A stretch of 64,000 nucleotides of DNA from Megascapheus bottae. Taxonomy: Eukaryota > Chordata > Mammalia > Rodentia > Geomyidae. This document shows, piece by piece, positions 34,310 through 57,982 of the stretch (the first letter of the stretch is position 1; each line of letters starts with the position of its first letter). Below the pieces are notes generated by a model. It ran no database searches and had not been told where the DNA came from. It worked only from the letters and a program-made list of their open reading frames with translations. Location of the stretch: positions 22,083,110 to 22,147,109 of the forward strand of contig JANJXV010000025.1 in NCBI GenBank assembly GCA_024803745.1. Direction: 5' to 3'. The translations under genes were made by a program, and so were the position numbers.

Positions 34310-36200
34310 AAGTACACACTCCAACCAAAACCCTAAAATGGCACTGTGGCTCAAATGGGAGAGCGTTAGCATTGAGTACAGAGTCTCAGGCTCAGATATG
34401 TATCAGTATGTTCTGAGATCGTCTCCTGAACTTTTTGCTTGGACTACTAGCCTTAAGCTTTGATCCTCCTGTCTCCTCATCTCAAGTAGTTGGGATTAGA
34501 GGCCTCAATCACCACACCTGACTCTACGTCTCACTTCTTTCTCTTCCATCCTTCTTTTAGGATCTTCTGCAGGAGAGGTAATCCTCATCACAGCCAGAGT
34601 GGCTCCAGAAAGGACTCCAGGAACCTGTCTGTATTTTAGTACTGGTCCAGGAATCCTGCCTTCCAGTCAGCCACCCATAGCCTGCTCAGAGGAGGGAGCA
34701 GGAAATGTTACCCTGAGCCCTAAGATGGATGAGGAGTGTGTCAGGGTCTGGAGCCACGAAGGCCTTGCACTCACCAAGCTGCTCACTTCGGTAAGAGCCT
34801 CAGGTTGATCACTTGGTTTTATAGACTCCCATTGCCGAATGCTGTATGTGGAAAGTATCAGGTGGGAATTTCACCTAGTGGAAAATATCTAGACTTTACA
34901 ACCCTCCTTTAGAAGCTGTGTGGCCTAGAGCAAGAATCTGTACCTCTCTAAGCCTCAGCTGCCTCTCAAAAGAGAAGATACTACTCCAAATTCTAGCAAA
35001 TAAGGATTGAATGAGGATGATTGTCCAAAATGCTCAGCTCAGTAAAGGATACCTAATAGGTGTGATACATGCCAGTTTGACTGTCCTTAAGCAAGATAAA
35101 ACCTGAGTTGTACCTCTAAGGAATGGTGCAGCTGTGAACAAGAGGCAGAATGGGCTAATTGCTGTCATAGAGATATAAACAATAGTATTATACAAACACA
35201 AAGTAAGGAGCAATTAACCCTAACATTTATAGAATGCTTCCTGGAGAAGGTGGCACTTAAGAACAATCGTATACAGTAGCTCATAAGGTACAAAGTGTTT
35301 TCAGGTTCATTATCTTATTTGATCTTAAAATAACCTTTTGAGGTTGGTGCTGTTAGCCCATTTTACAGATGAGGAAACAGGTTTGGAGAGAAGGAGTTAA
35401 TTGCCTAAGGCCATACAACTGGTTGTGTGTCAGAGCAGGGGCTGTAATCCCCGCCTTCTCACCTGCCATTCTTAAAGCATGAGGAAGTGCTTGCCGTCCA
35501 GGAGTCTGGAGTGGGAAGACACTGAGGAACACAAGCCCCCGGAGTGGGAAGAATTTAGCCTTTGGGGACACTACATGCTGAAGGGTTTAGGAGTGGCCTA
35601 GAAGAAGCCTGTGGGACTGAACTGGAGGGGGCACTGGGAATCCCAGGGGAGGATGCTACAACTGGACACTGAAGGACCTTCAAGGTCCTCCCTGGTGCTG
35701 AGTGGAGATGGGCTGAGTGAACGAGGGCGAGCAGCTGGGAGATCGTTGCTACTTTTCACGCATGCTCTGTTAGCACAACCTTTCAAAGGTGGAGAAGAAT
35801 GTATGTTCCTGGCTCAAGCAGTCATTCTGGATTTTGTCCATGGCTGGGCAGGAGAGCAGTTTGTAAACGATTGAGGCAAATGTTAACTTGTCTCAGAAGA
35901 ACATTTTTTTTTCCCTTTAGCTTCTCCCTAGATGTTGAGGAGCCTCTCCTTATGGAGTCTTGAACCCATCACTCTTGGGTTGGGGGCAAAATGTCTTCCT
36001 AAAGGGAAGACACTCTCCCAGTCTCCATCATTTTCACCTTCCCTCCCTGTGCCTATTCCTAGGAGGAGTTGGCTCTGTGTGGTTCCAGGCTGCTGGTGTT
36101 GGGCTCTTTCCTGCTTCTCTTCTGTGGCCTTCTCTGCTGTATCACTGCTAAGTGCTTCCACCCACGCCGGGAGTCCCACTGGTCTAGAGCCCGGCTCTGA
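30693..36200 (+). CDS. TMEM219: TMEM219, IGFBP3 receptor (cell-death receptor)
   Basis: Four coding exons: 30693-30857, 30955-31144, 34561-34790 and 36063-36200 (stop TGA 36198-36200), giving 240 aa, identical in length to human. Phases and GT..AG ends agree. The N-terminal hydrophobic segment (about residues 21-42, VCATLILLLLGFSGLGLGGF) and a second near the C-terminus (about 203-224) bracket an extracellular region with glycosylation sequons at Asn101 (NKT) and Asn167 (NVT). The tail is short and basic. Family knowledge: TMEM219 binds IGFBP3 and triggers caspase-8-dependent apoptosis, and it also works with IL13RA2 in CHI3L1 signalling. The start ATG (30693) begins MGSCQAGHNLHLCLAHH, matching the family. 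Confidence 0.96.
31145..34560. repeat. TMEM219 intron repeats
   Basis: Antisense B1-head SINEs at about 31455-31665, 32565-32760 and 32988-33205. (TTTA)n at about 31662-31699. Antisense ID-Geo dimers at about 31695-31868, 31905-32095, 33405-33530 (short) and 33560-33750. A sense ID-Geo dimer at about 32341-32525. Antisense B1 at about 32812-32920 and 34430-34530. (TG)n at about 32959-32988. Antisense L1 pieces at about 33210-33395 and 33780-33960 (the latter with 'ccacatggaaattgtccc'). The (CT)n(CA)n tract lies at 34219-34311. Confidence 0.65.
34219..34311. repeat. (CT)n(CA)n compound microsatellite
   Basis: About 33 CT units run straight into about 13 CA units, within a sense B1-head SINE whose middle it seems to replace. 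Confidence 0.95.
34791..36062. repeat. TMEM219 last coding intron with two MIRs
   Basis: A sense MIR-like segment at about 34905-35065 and an antisense MIR at about 35290-35470 ('cattttacagatgaggaaac' is the diagnostic core). The remainder is unique. Confidence 0.7.
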
Positions 36201-37115
36201 GGGCACTGGCCTAGTTCCTGCCTTGTTCTCAGGTGAGGATCTTCACTCCTGTAAGAACAGGGGAGGGGCTGGGAGTGGCAATTTTAACTGGGGTAGAGCC
36301 ATTCTTGGAGTCCATCCTTAAATACTGCTTACACCAAAAACAACATTCATCCTCTTGTTTTAAATTATGAAATAGTTAACACTGAACTAGGAAAGTCAAA
36401 AGAAACATTAGAATATGCTTGGCAAATTATTATAGACACTTGTGAAATTGAATATTCTCCCATGGTCCTTTGCTTTCTGAGATGTCCTCTCCTCTCTCTC
36501 CCTAGAAGTTAACTATCTTACTTTAGAGGAGCAGAGTGAAGGGGTAGGTAGAAGGAAGACATATTGGTGAACTAGTTTATGTTAGTTCATAAAGGGAGAA
36601 AGTATTTCTGCAAAAAGATCTTATTAGATTGGTCTAATCTATCTTGAAAACTGCACATGATGCATCCTTTCTTAAGCTGTCTTCAACTTCAAATGGCCTC
36701 AATGTTCTAGGAAATTACTCTGGGAGAAATGGGAACTGCTCTGGCCAGAGGAACTGGAAGCTCCAGATCAACTTCGTTAATTTTGCTTTGGGTTAGAACT
36801 CACTGACTAAAAATGATATTGTGGTTTCAGCCTTGAATTGGGGGAAGGAAGGATTTCTGGCCCTTGGCAGATTCCATAGTTGGGCAGTCACCCCAATGGG
36901 ATTCAGTGCCCACATCTGGCTAGTTGTCACTTCTGCTTTTTCCTCAATGTCTTCTCACCTCAGAGCTGCCCCTCAGAACTCTGACTGTTTTGTGTTTTGT
37001 TTTTGTTTTCTCCAGGTGTGAATCAGCTTCTTGGGCTTTGGTTGAGTTGGAAGAAATGTACAAAAAGTGAAGAGCTGGAGAATTGGGGGGAAATAAAAGG
37101 CTTTTTTTTTTTTTT
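36201..37115 (+). other. TMEM219 3' UTR, probably spliced
   Basis: The stop is followed 32 nt later by a strong donor (cag|gtgagg, exon end 36232). A pyrimidine-rich acceptor (ttttctccag) ends at 37015, and AATAAA follows at 37092-37097. No canonical AATAAA is seen between 36201 and 37015. A non-coding last exon of about 100 nt is the simplest reading. Confidence 0.6.
37092..37097 (+). terminator. TMEM219 poly(A) signal AATAAA
   Basis: Canonical hexamer 76 nt after the inferred last acceptor, followed by T-rich downstream sequence. Confidence 0.7.
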
Positions 37116-37219
37116 AACTTTTTTTTTTTTTTCTGCCCGGTGTTGCCAAAAGTTTAAGGTGTTTATTCCCTGGGTGAAGGTGAGAAGTTTAGGGTAGCTA
37201 GGCTTAGGTTTGGGAACTT

Positions 37220-37233
37220 TTTTTCCTTGTGGC

Positions 37234-37264
<31 letters not shown>

Positions 37265-37770
37265 CTGGGGCTTGAACCCAGGGCCTCAGGCAACAAACTT
37301 GTGCTTTCTCAAGACTAGTGTTCTACCAATTGAGCCACAGTACCACTTCCGGCTTTTTCTGTGTATGTGGTACCAAGGAATCAAACCCAGGGCTTCCTGC
37401 ATGCTAAGCAAGTACTCTACCACTACAACCGCCCCTGGCTTTTAAGACAAGGTCTTGCCCTTGTATCCTTGGCTGGCCTTGAACTTGAGGTCTCCCTGCC
37501 GCAACCTGTGGAGTGCTGGAAGTACAGGCCAGTGCCATCACAGCCCCAAGTCCCTTTGTTGACTTTTTCTTCTGGGAAACAGGTAGGCATTGGGCACAGT
37601 GACTTCTGCCCTCTTCCCATCGTTGTGACTTGGCTTTGGAAAACATTGGGCTCCGCCATTCAGTGTCTTGATTCTTTCCATGAACTAAAATGGGTCGTTG
37701 GGGGTTTGCTACAAATGCATGATGACCTTGGGTAAGTCATGCAACCCTGCAGAGCCTCGGCTTCTTGGGG
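37220..37770. repeat. SINEs between TMEM219 and TAOK2
   Basis: A T run leads into an antisense ID-Geo dimer (about 37255-37438), followed by an antisense B1 (about 37440-37545) and a MIR fragment (about 37700-37765). Confidence 0.65.
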
Positions 37771-37849
37771 GGCGATTTGACAGATTGAGTCTAGCAACGC
37801 TGACATGCAACATCGAGTCCTTGCATTTGGGGCTGACGTCTAAACCGGA

Positions 37850-39089
37850 CGGTTAACTACCTTAAGAGTGGCCCATTTTCCCGCCTTTTCCGCGTCCAGC
37901 CACGGCAGGAACCGCAGCCTTCCCCCAGCTCCCAGGGAGCCACTGCCCTGCGCGCAGGCGCAAACGACAGCTTTCCGTCCACCCGCGCCCCCCCCTCCCC
38001 AAGCTTGCCCTAGCAACAAGCTCGAGCTGGGAGCGAAGGCGGGGTGAGCGCATGCGTCCTTGCGCTTTGCTCCACCAGTCGTTGGATTGCGCGCTGGGCT
38101 CCTCCCCGCGGCAAGCCTAGCCCGTCTCCCCGCCCCCTCCCACCCAGGGTCCGCGTGGCGGGGCGCGCGCGCACTCGAGCCCGGTGACTCCGAGTCTCCC
38201 GGGCTGCAGCCGCCAGGCGAGAGGGGCGGGGTTCTCCCCTCGGGGCTCCGCCCCTTTTGGCCCGGCGTTCCTACCGCGCCTGCGCGCTCCCGCCCGGTCT
38301 CCATCTTGGAATTGGGAGGAAGAGGGAGAGGGAGACCGGGACGAGACCGGGGCTGTGGTGCGGAGAGAGGCTGAGACGGAGAAGAGGCGAGGGAGAGAGG
38401 GCGCGGAGACAGTCGGCAGTTCCTTAGCTACAGTCTCTCGGCTGTCCCCGAAAGCGAGGAGGAGGAAGGAAGGAGGCCAGGGCGGGAGCGGGGACTGTCA
38501 CTCTCGGACCCCGGCGTGAGAGGGGCCGTGCGGCCGGACGTCCTCGGGGTGGGCCCCCTGTCGGTGGCCGGAGACCCGGGGCTCAGCCTCCTGGGTTCTG
38601 AATTTCCGGGCTTCGCCCCACGATTCTCAGATACCCAGGTATCATCCCTGCTATTCCAGATATCCGGGACTCAGGTCCCCAACCTCTCCAAACCTGGGTG
38701 TCTGCTTTATAGAATTGGAAATACCTGGGGTTCAGGCCCCTGTGTGCACTAGGACCCGGGGTTCATTCCCCAGGCCTTCAGATACCGGATTCCTTTTCCC
38801 CGTGTGTAAAATATACGGGGTCCAGACCCCCCCACCCCAACCTCAGAAATCCGGGATTCAGCAACTCTCGCCCTCGAGTTGGGGGAGGACTGGACCGCGA
38901 GGTCAGATCAGGTTGTCACCCCCTCCCCTCCAGGGGCGGCTTCCCGGGCCCGCCCCTCAGGAAAGGCGAAAGCCGAGGAAGAGGTGGCAAGGGGAAAGGT
39001 CTCCTTGCCCCTCTCCCTGCTTGGCAGAACCGCTGGAGGACTCCAGGCGGAAGCGGAGGCGCTGGGGCACCATAGTGACCCCTACCAGG
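37850..39089 (+). promoter_or_regulatory. TAOK2 CpG-island promoter and 5' UTR exon
   Basis: Strongly CpG-rich. NRF1-like elements occur around 37949-37962 (TGCGCGCAGGCGCA), near 38047 (GCGCATGCG) and near 38272 (GCGCCTGCGCGC). A YY1-like CCATCTTGG lies at about 38301. A good donor (ctaccag|gtgagac) closes the region at 39089/39090, so the leader exon probably ends there. Open frames across it have no recognisable protein. Confidence 0.6.
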
Positions 39090-39539
39090 TGAGACACGGG
39101 GTGCAGGGGCGCGGGTCCCTGTGTTTAGCACAGAAGAAACAGACCTTTCTGAGGGGCTGGGCCTGGGTAGGCCCCTCTCTTCAGGATGGGGAACCCCAGC
39201 TGGGCCCGTGGTCAGCCTCTGGCCAGCCTTGCCTTATGTTTCCACCCTCTTCCCCTTCCTCTTCCCTCGTTGTGTCTGGTTGATGGGGGACCTCAGGTGA
39301 CAAGGTCCCTGATGCCATGCCCCGGGGTTCTTGAGTTAATCACATGGGTTGGATCTTTCTGGTCTCTGTTAACTTTGCCCCTTGCAGCCACCTCTTCTTC
39401 ATGGATTACACTCCCTTTTCCTGACTGCTCTGGGGTGTTGGTTCACATGCCTCTGATTCCCATGGTGGGTCTGCTTATCTGCTTTTCAGGCTTGATTTGG
39501 TTGGTTGTCTTGTCCTTGTCCAAGAAAGGGAGAGGGAGA

Positions 39540-39601
<62 letters not shown>

Positions 39602-42323
39602 GTGTATGTGTGTATACAGGTGTGCTCAAATGTGATCACCTGCCAGTTAACCTTGCTTCCTATCCCTTGCTGGTATGCATTTCATACGTTTATCAAGTGA
39701 TCTTTATGAATTACTTTTCATCCATTCTCTTATTCCTCCCACATCCCATTCACCCTTATGAAACCTCTTTCATTGCTGTCTTCCCATTCTACAGTTAAGA
39801 ACATTGAGGCTCCAGCGAGGTTGCCCAAGGTCACACAGCTGAAGTGGAATTTTAAAGTAAGACCTCAGCCAGGTCTTGCCCTTGATCCACACTTGTTTCT
39901 GGCCATGTTTTCTTCCAAGCTTGGGCTTAGCCAGAGGAAGATGAATTGGGGTGAGGGTTGAAAATGGAGGTGTGATGAAATTTCTTTCCAGAAGGGCTGT
40001 CTACTAAGGAGCTTTTCCTAATGAGGAGTCTATGGCTCCTGCCTCTGCTCCATGCATTTCCTGTCTAACATGACCTTCATTTTTACTACATTCTCAGATT
40101 TTGGCCTGGGTTTCTGAAAGGGCTGGCCTTTTTGACAGATGATGGCCTTAGTGGCTTCTCTTGACAGTTAATGCTTGGCTGTCGGGGTAGCATGAGTCCC
40201 CAAAGCATTAAGCCTATAGCAATCCTAGAGGCAGGGAAGGAAAAAAAAAAATCCGAATGTATAGTGTTTCAGTGAGATCTCATGAGTCCCACACTACAAT
40301 AATTCATTTAACCTGAGAAGACCAAGAAGTGAAAGGAAGTTATCTAAAGCTGTTGCTGTACCATGCAGATGGGATATACTACTGGTAGGGCAGCTCAATG
40401 ATGAGGACACATTTCTCATCAGAGACGGGTAAGAGCATTGATTTTAAAACGTGGTTTTGATTTAGCACAGACCTTGGTAATTGTTCACATGTTGTTTTTA
40501 TGAGGAAGAGAACCTGTGTGCTAGTGGCTGGCATCATTTTTATGTGGTCTGGGATCCTGGCAGCCCTAGGGTTGGTGCCAGGAAAGAGGTCAGGAAGATT
40601 GCCTTGGCAGGTTGTGAGCACCTGCTTTTGTGTGTAGGTGTGTGATGGAGGTGAGGTGTGCTCAGTGTTGGCAGAAGGGGGCCTCGAGCAGGCCAGCTGC
40701 TGTTGAGGGCTGAGTTGAGGACAAGCAATCTCAGCTTTTCTGAGCCCTCTACCCCTCCTGGGCCACTGAACAGTCAAACTCGCTCCTTGCTCTTCAGCTT
40801 CCAGTTGGGCTGAAGAGACAACATTAACAACACAACAGGAAACAGTGCACAACCAAATATAATTAACTGCTAAAATTGTTAGGTGCTTTTAAGTAGCTAG
40901 AACTCTTCCTTGGGAGTCCAGCTTTGCTGAAGGATCCTTTGTGCTTAGCCAGGATTTTTCTTCTGGAATTGACTTGAGAGTCTGGTTCTGACAACGAGTA
41001 GCAACTTTTTCTTGGTATTTGGCTGGGTGATCAGGGAACACCCTTCAAGACCTGGAGTAGTCAAGGGAGGCTTCCAGTAGGAGGGGATTGAGATTGGGGT
41101 GACACTGACAGTAGTACTAAGCAACGAGACCTTAGTGAAGAGAAGGTCCTGTCTGGTCTCTGACCTTAGAGAAAATCTGTGTGTGTATGTGTGCATGTGT
41201 GCCAGTATTAGAGTTAAATCCAGGACCTGAGAGCTGTCCCTTGGCCTTTTTGCCCAAGGCTGATGCACTACCACTTGAGCCATAGCTCCATTTCTGGCTT
41301 TTTGGTGGTTAACTGGAAATAAGAGTCTCATAGACTTCCCTGCCTGGGCTGGTTTCAAACCTTGGTCCACAAATCTCTACTTCCCGAGTAGCTAGGATTA
41401 CAGGTTTGAGCCTGTAAGTAGTCCTTCTTTCTTTTGCCCATCAGCAACTTGTCTGATAATTGCTGGTCCAGTTCCTAACCCTAACCTGCTGATTTCATCA
41501 GGCTGTCCTGAAAGCCTGGTGGGGTGAGATAGCTTTGGGCAAATAACTTATCCTTTCTAAGCTTGTATTCCTTGCTGGTGAAATAGGGATAAAGATCATA
41601 CCTCATAAAGTTGAGATGAGCATCCAGTGAGACACTTACTACCCATGCTCAACAAATGCTGTTCATGCTCCAGACAGGCACCCCTGCACCTGTATGTGCT
41701 GCTTATGCAATCGGATTGGACAAAATTAAGGCATCCCACGTGACAAGAGATACCCTCAAAGTCACTTCTATCCCTGCCCTTCCCATTCTAGACCTCCCTG
41801 CCACAGTATCCCTACCCTTTGTGAGAGTGAGTCTCCTGGTTCTTCTGGGCCAGTACCCACTTGTAACAATGGCCGGATTTCCACTACCTCCGGCCTAGCT
41901 GTTTCCTGTTCTCTTCCAGGGTGTGAAAGGTTGGAGGGAGGAGGGGGCCTCAGCACCAAGGGGAACAGGAGGGTGCCTGGAAATTGTTGGGAGTGTGGGA
42001 CAGGACATGTGGGGATCTGGAGGGAAAACGGGTTATAAGGGAATATGAAGTGGTTGAGGGGCAAAGGGGCTGGTAAGGATGCTTGACTTCCCAGTGTCTT
42101 CCTAGCAATTTTAGGGACTCGAAGGCCACAGCCCCCGTGATCTGGTTGCCAAGGCAACTTCATTTTTTCAAAGCTTTGACGTTACTCCTGATTTCCCCCT
42201 GTCCTTTCTCAGCAGTGCCTCCCCCTCATCAGAATGAGGGGGGAGGAGAAGTCAGGAACTCAAGGGGCTCATCCTTTCCCTGTGGGTCCTGCCCTAATTC
42301 TAAGACCCATCTTCATTTCCCAG
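39090..42323. repeat. TAOK2 intron 1 (inferred)
   Basis: Contains (GA)n at about 39539-39598, an antisense MIR at about 39782-39890, an antisense B1-head SINE at about 41195-41415 and a sense MIR at about 41525-41670. The rest looks unique and no exon is recognised. Confidence 0.55.
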
Positions 42324-42358
42324 GCTAGGCCCTACTCTCAGGGCCCCCAGGGGCCACC

Positions 42359-55791
<13,433 letters not shown>

Positions 55792-56480
55792 AGTGCAGGG
55801 TGGTGAACAGAGGACTGGGGCAGGGTGGGGGTGGGTAGAGCCTGATCCTAGCAGGCTATAGCTTGAGGCCCACCCAAGGGCGGTGGGGACAGGATGCTGG
55901 CTCAGCTACCCTCAGACCTCATCTCATGAGCTTCTTGGGGCTGGCCAGTGGCCCCATGCCAGCTTGGGCATCAGTGCCCTAAGGCTGACCAGGAGCCCTG
56001 CCTCCCCACCATGGTGCCAGGGTCTCCCTCCGTAACCACCTGGGCAAGGAGGGAGCTGTGCGTGTCAAATATTCATCTGGTTCCCTGGGGGAGGGAAAGG
56101 GTGGGTCTAGCTATATTATATTCAGAGAACTATACTACCCTTGCAGTGGGACTGTGGACTGGGGATGACAGGGCCCCAGACTTGTGGTGTGGCAGAGCAG
56201 GACTGGAGCCCAAGGTCGGGAGAGTGGGTGAAAGCAGTCCTTGGGAAGGACCAAGATGGAGTGAGGTCAGGATGCCTAGGTCTCCATTCCCCCATTGCTG
56301 TCTGACGTCCTGTGCCGTCTTGTCCCCCTCTTTTTTTTTTTTTCCCCCTCCCAATTGGGATCAGGGCTGGGGCAGGGAACAAGGGATGGACCTTGGAAAG
56401 GAGCTGCTCCTCAGCATGGGAGCAGTTAGGGGAGCCCGCCTCAGCTGTGGGGCTGGCACAGAGCCCTAGGACAAGCTTTT

Positions 56481-56486
56481 AATAAA
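56481..56486 (+). terminator. TAOK2 beta poly(A) signal AATAAA
   Basis: Canonical hexamer about 690 bp after the beta stop, ending a repeat-free 3' UTR (55792 to about 56505). Confidence 0.8.
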
Positions 56487-56519
56487 AACTGTTGGTTATT
56501 CTAACAGACCCCAGGACTC

Positions 56520-57780
56520 ACCCTTTCTGTTGTAAGTATATATGACTGTTCAGTGGCAAGTGATGTCTTTAAAAAGTGAATTTAGCTGAGTGCCAGTGGC
56601 ACTCAGGAAGCTGAAAATCTGAGGATCATGGTTCAAAGCCAGCCTGGGCACAAAAGTCCATGAGATTCTTATCTCTTAACTACCAGAAAACTAGAAGTGG
56701 CACTGTGGCTCTGAGCACAAGCCCTTGAGCACAAAGAGGCTCAGGGACAGTGCCCAGATCCTGAGTCCAAGCTCTTTGACCACCGTCACCACCAAACAAA
56801 ATGAATTTAGCATAGTGCTGCTGGTTCACACCTGAATCCTAGCTAAAGCTACTCAGATAGCTGAGATCTAAGGATTGTGGTTCTAGGCAAGCAGGGGCAG
56901 GAAACTCCATGAGACTCATCTCTAGTAAATTATCAGAAGAAGCCAGAAGCCAAGTGTTAATGAGTCACACCTGTAATCCTAGCTCCTGAGGAGGCTGAGA
57001 TCTAAGGATCATGGTTCAAAGCAGGCAAGTCCACAAGAAAACTGCAAGTGAAGCTGTGGCTCAGAGTAGCAGAGCATTACCTTTTGAGTACAAAGAGGCT
57101 CAGAGACAGTGGCCTGGCCCTGAGGCTTAAGTGATAAGACTGCTGGCTTTGAAAGAAGCTCAGGGACAGTGCTCAGGCCCTGAGTTCAAGTCCCAGGACC
57201 GCTGTGTAAAAATTCTAGTGGTAACAGTGACTTCACACCTTCAAACCTGACTGGATCCAGATACTCAAAGCAGGTGAACGTCTTGATCTCAAATTCCTTT
57301 GCTTGCCTTTGCTTCAAAGTTTCTCAGAAGATCCACTTGAAGCCCAGACTTCCAGAGTATCCCCACCTTACTAGCCGCCTAGGAAGCAAGGTTTCCCTCA
57401 CTGGTTTGTAGGACTCTGACTGTTGAGCCAGATCTCATCTGCTGAGCCAGTCTTGGGTTAAACAGCAAAGGGAGATGATAAACGCCAGCTGTGCCAGTAT
57501 GTGCATCACGTTCTTAAGACCAGTTATTTTGCTCTTCCTCCCAACTGGAGTTAGCAGGCTTATCTAAACAGTGACCAGAGAGAGGTCCACTGGTCAAGCT
57601 AGGGGAAGGCTAGGAGCCACACCATTAGCCAATAAGGCCTGGTGGCAGTCAAGACAAGGTCCGGGGACTGGGGAGCCAGTGAGAAACTAGACCTCTGGCT
57701 CCTGGCAGCAGTGGCTTATCTTCAGGTTATTGGTCCCCAAAATACAAGCGATAAGAGTGGGAGATTGGTTCTGATGAAGT
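56520..57780. repeat. Intergenic TAOK2-HIRIP3 (convergent 3' ends)
   Basis: Sense B1-head/Geo-tail SINE copies at about 56585-56800 and 56815-57205; the rest (57210-57780) is unique. No gene seen. Confidence 0.6.
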
Positions 57781-57795
57781 GATTACAAACATTCC

Positions 57796-57801
57796 TTTAT
57801 T
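57796..57801 (-). terminator. HIRIP3 poly(A) signal AATAAA
   Basis: Plus-strand TTTATT, giving canonical AATAAA on the minus strand 182 bp past the HIRIP3 stop. Confidence 0.75.
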
Positions 57802-57982
57802 GAGTCTTTAAAAACGCTGTAGACAATGGACACAGCATGTGAATACAAATAATGTACCTACACTATTTCTGGGAGTTTGTCTTCTCTGAAGGCTGCTTCC
57901 TGCTCTGCAGGCTCAGAAGAAGTGCTGTGTACACTCTGCACAGGTGGCAGAAGGACCCTTCCTGAAGGGCAAGGGGTGGGGC

